A DNA stretch of 28,150 bases, from positions 1 to 28,150 of the forward strand of contig JBDSLU010000185.1 in NCBI GenBank assembly GCA_039916225.1, written 5' to 3'. Below the pieces are notes generated by a model. The model was given only the letters and a program-made list of their open reading frames with translations, had not been told where the DNA came from and ran no database searches. Positions within the stretch are counted from its first letter, which is position 1, and the number at the start of each line of letters is the position of its first letter. This document shows, one piece after another, positions 23,809 to 28,150 of this stretch. The DNA comes from JBDSLU01 sp039916225 (GTDB lineage: Bacteria; Acidobacteriota; Vicinamibacteria; Vicinamibacterales; Vicinamibacteraceae). Both the position numbers and the translations under genes were made by a program.

Positions 23809-23820
23809 TGTGACCTCAAA
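23809..23820 (+). promoter_or_regulatory. Operator-like site E (TGTGACCTCAAA)
   Basis: One mismatch from site A over 12 bases; AATGAT precedes it as at site A. TATCGTGG (23823-23830) follows at two bases, so operator and putative -10 nearly touch. It would control the winged-helix/DUF5985 operon. Confidence 0.6.
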
Positions 23821-23982
23821 CCTATCGTGGACGATGATCGCCGGAAGGAGGGACGACACCGCTCACGCTCATCCACCGGTGGCCGCAGACGCCCTCCCGT
23901 CGGAGATCCCGACGGCCCTGAAGCCTGTCGACTCCGTTCCGCAGCGGACACCTCGCGCGGTCAGGACGGATGGTGGCGGCCG

Positions 23983-24366
23983 GTGACCCCTCAGGACGAA
24001 CTGTCGGCTCGTGTCAGAGGCTTCCTCGAGCGTCACATCAACACCGTGGCTGAGCTCGAGGGCCTCTTGCTCGTCCGGCTGGACCCTGCCAGACGATGGG
24101 ATGCCGCGCAGCTCGGGCGCCGCCTATACGTCGATGAGGGATCCGCTTGGGAGGTGCTGCAGGCATTGCACAGACAGGGCCTGCTGGTGCGTGATGACGG
24201 GGGCTTCCGCTACGCGCCTGAAACGGAGACGCTGTACGACGAAGTGAACGAACTGGCTGGTTCCTATCCGCGCTTTCTGATCCCCATCACGACCTTGATC
24301 CACACGAAGCCACGAGCAGCCCTGCGTGGGTTCCTGGATGCCTTTCGTCTGCGCGAGGACAAATAG
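23983..24366 (+). CDS. Small winged-helix protein of unknown function
   Basis: 127 residues from GTG 23983. The frame is open from 23827, but the extra 52 residues are low-complexity. A winged-helix-like core spans about residues 20-78: NTVAELEGLLLVRLDPARRW, DAAQLGRRLYVDEGSAWEVL (recognition-helix-like) and RQGLLVRDDGGFRYAP (wing). A C-terminal helical part follows (ELAGSYPRFLIPITTLIH). It lies two bases before the first DUF5985-like gene, so it is probably co-transcribed with both. It could be a DNA-binding regulator of this operon, or a partner of the membrane proteins. Confidence 0.72.
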   Translation: MTPQDELSARVRGFLERHINTVAELEGLLLVRLDPARRWDAAQLGRRLYVDEGSAWEVLQALHRQGLLVRDDGGFRYAPETETLYDEVNELAGSYPRFLIPITTLIHTKPRAALRGFLDAFRLREDK

Positions 24367-24368
24367 TC

Positions 24369-24626
24369 ATGGCCGTGGTGGCGTACAGCCTGTGCCTCCT
24401 GACCGCCTGGGCCTGTGCGTTCCTGCTGACGCGCGCGTACCGGAGCAGCCGTATCCGCCTCCTGTTCTGGAGTGCGCTCTGTTTCTGGGGCCTGTCGGTC
24501 ACCAATGCGCTGGCCGTGATCGACATCTTCGTCTTGCCGCGGCACGATCTCTACGGCATCAGGCTGGCTGCCGGGCTCGCTTCGGTCGTCGTCCTGCTCT
24601 ACGGCATGGTCTGGGACTCGAAATGA
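24369..24626 (+). CDS. DUF5985-like small membrane protein 1
   Basis: 85 residues, three membrane helices (about 3-22, 30-50 and 61-80) separated by short basic loops. Pattern: LLTRAYRSSRIRLLFWSALC then GLSVTNALAVIDIFVLP. This matches the small DUF5985 family, whose function is unknown. It overlaps the second copy by ATGA. Confidence 0.78.
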   Translation: MAVVAYSLCLLTAWACAFLLTRAYRSSRIRLLFWSALCFWGLSVTNALAVIDIFVLPRHDLYGIRLAAGLASVVVLLYGMVWDSK

Positions 24627-24889
24627 CGACCCTCCAGATGGCGCCCTTCGCTCTCGGCGCGGTCGCGATGGCCTCGCTCGTCGCCGCGCTGTTCTTCGCC
24701 CGCTTCTACCGCGATACCCGCGATCCGCTGTTCCTGTACTTCGCCGCGGCATTCGCCGTCGAGAGCGTCAACCGGACTCTGCTCGCGTTGCTCCAGCCAC
24801 CCAACGAAGCCGCGCCTGGCCTGTACCTGCTGCGCGCTTTCGCCTACTCGTTGATTCTCGTCGGCATCTACCGAAAGAACCGTCGATAG
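24623..24889 (+). CDS. DUF5985-like small membrane protein 2
   Basis: 88 residues with the same three-helix plan as its neighbour: FFARFYRDTRDPLFLYFAAAF, then ESVNRTLLALLQP and YLLRAFAYSLILVGIYRKNRR. Shared landmarks are the basic Arg-rich loop after helix 1, the Asn in S-V-T/N-N/R and the C-terminal helix. The two genes look like an ancient duplication, now divergent, and probably form a heteromer. It ends about 80 bases before the second promoter-leader repeat. Confidence 0.78.
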   Translation: MTTLQMAPFALGAVAMASLVAALFFARFYRDTRDPLFLYFAAAFAVESVNRTLLALLQPPNEAAPGLYLLRAFAYSLILVGIYRKNRR

Positions 24890-24970
24890 AGCGCCCGCGA
24901 ACACCGTTCCGCCTCGAGACGAAGCGCGGCGACCGGTCGCGCCCCAACGGCCGTTCGGCCCTGGTAAGTG

Positions 24971-25046
24971 AGCCCTCTCGCCGGTGCCGGTCACAACGCC
25001 GCCTCCCAGTCGTCCAAACGATCAGGAGGACAGACGATGCGCGCTG
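24971..25046 (+). repeat. Promoter-leader repeat, copy 2
   Basis: Partner of 5513-5590 (see there). Includes the ECF-type promoter GGTCACA (24989-24995), 15 bp, CGTC (25011-25014), ribosome binding site AGGAGG (25024-25029) and ATGCGCGCTG. Downstream the sequences are unrelated: an SRPBCC gene follows copy 1, a Crp/Fnr gene follows copy 2. Confidence 0.8.
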
Positions 25047-25171
25047 GAGCCTGCTTCGGCGTCGGGCCGCACTGTAAGCTCCCTTACAGATCCACACACA
25101 ACGCGCCAGCTATCGTGGCCTCGGCTCCTGGAGCGGGGACCGCGAGCAGGCGGCGCAGGGGAGTCGAGTGC

Positions 25172-25867
25172 ATGTCCAGCCGCCGCGTTCCGACCGCCGA
25201 GGCCGAGGGTCTCAAGCTGACGTACCTGAAGGGGAGCGAATTGTTCCAGGACCTCACACCGGAGCAGCTGGAGCCCTTTCATCACACGATCCAGATGGCG
25301 ACCTGTCGCGCGGGGCACGTCTTCTACCGCCCGGGCGAAACGGGGGAAGCCATGTTCCTGCTCAAGGAGGGCGCGGCCCAGCTCTATCGTGTGTCGCCGG
25401 ATGGGCGGAAGTTCGTGTTCGCCGACGTGCCGGCCTCGTCGATCTTCGGTGAGATGGCCTGCATCGGGCAGGCCATGTACGAGTGCTTCGCCGAGGCGAC
25501 CGCGGATTCGGTGATTTGCACGCTGAGCCGGACCGATGTGCAGCGGCTGATCCTGGCGTATCCGCAGTTCGCGCTGCGGCTCATCGAAGTGATGGGGAAG
25601 CGCATGGTGCAAGCGGAGCGCCAGCTGGAGGCGCTGGCGTTCAAGACGGTGGTTCCGAGGCTGGCGGACTTTCTCCAACGCGAATGCCGGGGCGGCCTGC
25701 TCGAGGGGTTGTCACATCAAGACATCGGCGAGCGACTCGGGGTGCACCGCGAGACCGCGACCTACGCCTTGAACGAGTTGAAGGCAGCCGGGCTCGTCGA
25801 GATCGGGCGGCGACGAATCCGCGTCATCGACACCGAGGGGCTGGCAGGAATCGCGCGCGAGGGGTGA
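25172..25867 (+). CDS. Crp/Fnr-family transcriptional regulator
   Basis: 231 residues. Cyclic-nucleotide-binding-like barrel (about 25-135): GHVFYRPGETGEAMFLLKEG and IFGEMACIGQAMYECFAEA. The Arg-Ser pair that binds the cAMP phosphate is absent, so the ligand is probably not cAMP. The Fe-S cysteine cluster of Fnr is also absent, though Cys45, Cys97, Cys105 and Cys116 occur. HTH about 178-215: LSHQDIGERLGVHRETATYA and GRRRIRVID. The start at 25172 gives the usual family length behind GGGGAG. The frame is also open from ATG 25037, directly behind the repeat's strong AGGAGG, and would add 45 residues. The ECF-type promoter suggests control by the sigma factor at 5982. Confidence 0.88.
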   Translation: MSSRRVPTAEAEGLKLTYLKGSELFQDLTPEQLEPFHHTIQMATCRAGHVFYRPGETGEAMFLLKEGAAQLYRVSPDGRKFVFADVPASSIFGEMACIGQAMYECFAEATADSVICTLSRTDVQRLILAYPQFALRLIEVMGKRMVQAERQLEALAFKTVVPRLADFLQRECRGGLLEGLSHQDIGERLGVHRETATYALNELKAAGLVEIGRRRIRVIDTEGLAGIAREG

Positions 25868-25902
25868 TGGGGTTCCGCGGGATACCAAGGCAGGAGGAAG
25901 CA

Positions 25903-26406
25903 GTGGCGAACATCGATGCCGCGCTGGCGGCGAGCCGGGACGCGACCGAGCGGCTCATCGCGGATGCCGAGACCATGGCGGCCAGGTGGGCGACACCACG
26001 ATCGCCCGGCAAGTGGTCGCCGAGCCAGATTGTCGAGCACGTGGCGCGATCCTACGACGGGTCGGTCCAGATGTCGGCGGGATTGCCCTCGGCCTTTCCA
26101 AGGCTGCCGGGCGTGATCCACCCGCTCCTCCGCATCGTCTTCAGGTGGCTGTTGAGGAAAGGGTCCTTTCCCAAGGGCCGCACGACCAAGGCCATGAACC
26201 CTCTCGCAGGGCCAACCACGCCAGCAGAAGGCCGGGCACGACTGGCGGCGGCGCACGAGCGGTTCGAAGCGGCCTGCCGCGATCTCGCTGCGCGCGGGGC
26301 GCTCATGCGCACGACGATGTTCGGGGCGGTACCAGTGGAGGACTTCGTCCGATTCATGGAACTCCATACCCGACACCATGACCGGCAGATCGGCGCGCCC
26401 AACTAG
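25903..26406 (+). CDS. DinB-family protein
   Basis: 167 residues from GTG 25903, eight bases after GGAGG; an ATG at 25867 overlaps the Crp stop but lacks such a site. Four-helix DinB fold with the metal-ligand histidines in SQIVEHVARSYDG (His46) and ELHTRHHDRQI (His155, His159). Many relatives are thiol-dependent transferases or hydrolases (bacillithiol or mycothiol type), and substrates are mostly unknown. It is probably co-transcribed with the Crp/Fnr gene (35 bases apart, same strand). Confidence 0.83.
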   Translation: MANIDAALAASRDATERLIADAETMAARWATPRSPGKWSPSQIVEHVARSYDGSVQMSAGLPSAFPRLPGVIHPLLRIVFRWLLRKGSFPKGRTTKAMNPLAGPTTPAEGRARLAAAHERFEAACRDLAARGALMRTTMFGAVPVEDFVRFMELHTRHHDRQIGAPN

Positions 26407-27128
26407 GCGGCGCTGACGCCCGACGCTGCGCCCTCCGTCAGCCACGCCGGCGGCCCTTGTTGGGCGCGGGCCTGGCTGCTGCTTCGACGACTCGTCGACG
26501 GGCCGCCGGCGTGAGTATTCGCCGCCTTCGCTGACGCCGCGCTGGTGAGCCGCTGGCTGACACCTTCGCCCGAGGTCGCCCTCGAGGTGCTGGGGTTCGA
26601 CTTTCGGGGATGTCGGAGGGCTGTGACTCAGCGGTTAATACCTGCGCAGAGTCGCATGCTTGGTGTTCGTCGGGCGGCAGGCAGGCGATCGATTCGAGCA
26701 GCCGCGCCGTGTCGAACGAGTGGGCCCAGGGCAAGGTCGCAAACCCCACGGCGTCGAGCGGCGTGATCAGGTCGGCAATCGTGCCGTAGTAGTCACGCGC
26801 CCGAACTGCACGACGTCCGTGACTTCCTCGGCCGCGCGAACATCACGACGACGGGCGCTATCTGCGGTCGACGCCGCTGCGCCTCGCACGCGCTTCGAAC
26901 CTGTTCGAATCGGCGGAGCCCAACTTTTTCCCACGCCATTCCCACATCAGGCCGATCTCCGGCCCGAGGCCGGGTCGAACGAATACGTGGAAAGGCCTGA
27001 TGTCGAAGGAGATGCAGTCGTGAGCCGGGCGAGAACCGAAATCGCAGCCAACAGGCGCTGGGATCTGTTGGTTGGATGTCGCTGGATGTCTCGAGCCACG
27101 TAAGTAATTGACTCGTTTAGAGATAAGT
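26407..27128. other. Stretch with no convincing intact gene; possible degenerate minus-strand frame
   Basis: On the minus strand a 103-residue frame (26749-26438) has an Arg/Pro-rich end. Upstream of it the phrases DYYGTIADLITPLDAVGFATL and, one frame off, EEVTDVVQFGR look protein-like but are separated by frameshifts. I do not recognise them. The stretch is best read as decayed coding DNA beside a tRNA gene. Confidence 0.35.
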
Positions 27129-27204
27129 TGGTGAGCCGGGAGGGAGTCGAACCCTCAACCAACAGATTAAGAGTCTGCTGCTCTGCCAATTGAGCTACCG
27201 GCCC
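27129..27204 (-). tRNA. tRNA-Lys (anticodon CTT)
   Basis: 76 bases with encoded CCA (27131-27129 on the minus strand). Acceptor GGGCCGG pairs with CCGGCTC (one G-T). D-arm GCTCAATTGGCAGAGC. Anticodon loop CTCTTAA, giving CTT, which reads AAG lysine codons. T-arm GAGGGTTCGACTCCCTC is perfect. Confidence 0.95.
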
Positions 27205-27812
27205 ACTCGGGGTGGGGGTCCCAGGGCTTCGGGACCCGCCGCATCGGCCAGTGCTCAGCGAGAGCGATCAGGACCACGGCGACGCGGAAGGATAACACAC
27301 CCAGGTCGTCCGCTCGAAGCGCCAGGAAGGACCGTCGCCGGCGCCCGAATTACGGCGGTGGCGGTCGCCTGATTGCCGGTGGAAATCGTGGTGGGCGAGG
27401 GTGAAATCGCACTGGTGGTGACGGCCGATGTCACTCGGACACGAGCGGCGCCGGATTCAGCCCGGGGAGCGCCGAATGGAACGAAAACCATGGCGAGCGT
27501 GAAGTGCACGACGCCGAGTCGGGGGTAAAACGAGGGATACATCTACCAATGATTACGGCGCATGTTGCGCGAGAGTTCAGGAGATGTTTCGGAATGGCAT
27601 CCAGTCTTCGGAATATCGGAGTCAGTGGCCATGCGTTGGCGTCATGGCATCCAGTCGCGGTCGTTGCTGGCTGCCGAGAGCCGCACGCAGTCGTGGCCGA
27701 CGCCAAGGGGACGGCCGCGTCGACTAAAACGTCGCTGGACGCCAAGCGCGACCGAGGCGATCCTGTGGCGCCTGTCGCGCGGTCTCCGCGCGCGTAGCCG
27801 CCCTGAGCATCC
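27205..27812. other. Intergenic stretch, no supported gene
   Basis: About 600 bases between the tRNA and the last methyltransferase gene. Open frames here have no recognisable domains and lack ribosome binding sites. The only structure seen is a 13-bp direct repeat ATGGCATCCAGTC at 27594-27606 and 27644-27656, exactly 50 bp apart. Confidence 0.4.
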
Positions 27813-28150
27813 ATGTTCGCGCAGAGCCACGCCTACGAGCCCTTCATGGGCCGATGGAGCCGTCGACTCGCGCCGCTCTTCGTCGACTTCGCCGGCATTC
27901 AGGACGGCGAGTCGGTACTCGATGTCGGCGCAGGCACCGGGGCGCTCGCCTCGGCCATCCTGGAGGCCCGGCCCAAATCACATGTCACCGGCCTCGATGT
28001 CGCGCCGGACTACGTAGCCGCCGCCCGGCAGCGGGCGACCGGCCGCGGCGCGCGCTTCGTCGTCGGCGACGCGCAGGCGCTGGACTTCTCCGACGGCACC
28101 TTCGACCGCAGCGTGTCGATGCTGGCGCTGAACTTCATCCGCGATCCAGC
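27813..28150 (+). CDS. Class I SAM-dependent methyltransferase, partial (runs off the window)
   Basis: The first 112 codons of a UbiE-like methyltransferase: AYEPFMGRWSRRLAPLFVDF, then VLDVGAGTGALASAI (motif I), GLDVAPDYVAAARQR (motif II), FVVGDAQALDFSDGTFDRS (motifs III and IV) and LALNFIRDP, where the window ends. The MGRWSRRLAP N-terminus is typical of a common group of uncharacterised methyltransferases. It starts at ATG 27813 without an evident strong ribosome binding site. Confidence 0.85.
   Translation, partial: MFAQSHAYEPFMGRWSRRLAPLFVDFAGIQDGESVLDVGAGTGALASAILEARPKSHVTGLDVAPDYVAAARQRATGRGARFVVGDAQALDFSDGTFDRSVSMLALNFIRDP

Noticed and set aside
26438..26749. 103-codon minus-strand frame with an Arg-rich end
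   Set aside because: No recognisable domain, no ribosome binding site, and protein-like sequence continues upstream only in other frames, so it is treated as part of a degenerate stretch.
1..28150. CRISPR arrays, insertion sequences, rRNA genes
   Set aside because: No regularly spaced repeats, transposase motifs, terminal inverted repeats or rRNA segments were seen anywhere in the window.

Overview
This is a roughly 28 kb, high-GC bacterial chromosome segment. It is dense with small operons joined by ATGA, GTGA or TGATG overlaps and carries one tRNA. The gene families (ArsR-rhodanese, antiporter/GT20 fusion, two DUF5985-like proteins, an NhaA unit behind a structured leader) and the base composition suggest a soil or sediment Acidobacteriota-like organism. 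That placement is an inference; no rRNA or marker gene is present.

Layout. 1-1236: a SAM methyltransferase and a decayed secreted-protein gene. 1316-4478: a sulfane-sulfur/persulfide operon (ArsR-rhodanese regulator, MFS transporter, rhodanese-metallo-beta-lactamase protein) with its own operator. 4496-5338: an ArsR/SRPBCC pair whose operator lies on the promoter. 5513-6800: an SRPBCC gene and an ECF sigma factor behind an ECF-type promoter; a near-copy of that promoter and leader precedes the Crp/Fnr gene at 25172. 6840-8900 (minus): a 59-residue membrane protein, NhaA and a membrane-anchored protein, preceded by a leader RNA with mutually exclusive helices. 8988-14193 (minus): three overlapping genes for a PDZ pseudoprotease, a CPA-like membrane protein, and a CPA antiporter fused in one polypeptide to a trehalose-6-phosphate-synthase-like GT20 enzyme. 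14319-15300: a shattered FAD monooxygenase gene. 15402-24889: methyltransferase, a ClC-CBS-TPR fusion, remnants of a second GT20 gene and an mscS gene, a PgpH-like HD phosphohydrolase, a secreted protein, MarR, a lytic transglycosylase, and a winged-helix gene with two DUF5985-like genes. Five copies of one directional operator-like motif lie at promoters across this stretch. 24971-26406: Crp/Fnr regulator and DinB protein. 26407-28150: poorly coding DNA, tRNA-Lys(CTT), and the start of another methyltransferase.

How it fits together. Many of the central genes handle ions, turgor or compatible solutes: NhaA, two CPA-like proteins, ClC, the broken mscS, two GT20 sequences (one intact, one remnant) and a probable c-di-AMP phosphodiesterase. 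I read 7.3-24.9 kb as an osmotic/ionic-stress island, partly eroded (three damaged loci: 14319-15300, 19206-19379, 19380-20128). The most novel items are the antiporter-GT20 fusion in its three-gene coupled cluster, the shared operator motif, the duplicated ECF promoter, and the switching leader upstream of the NhaA unit.
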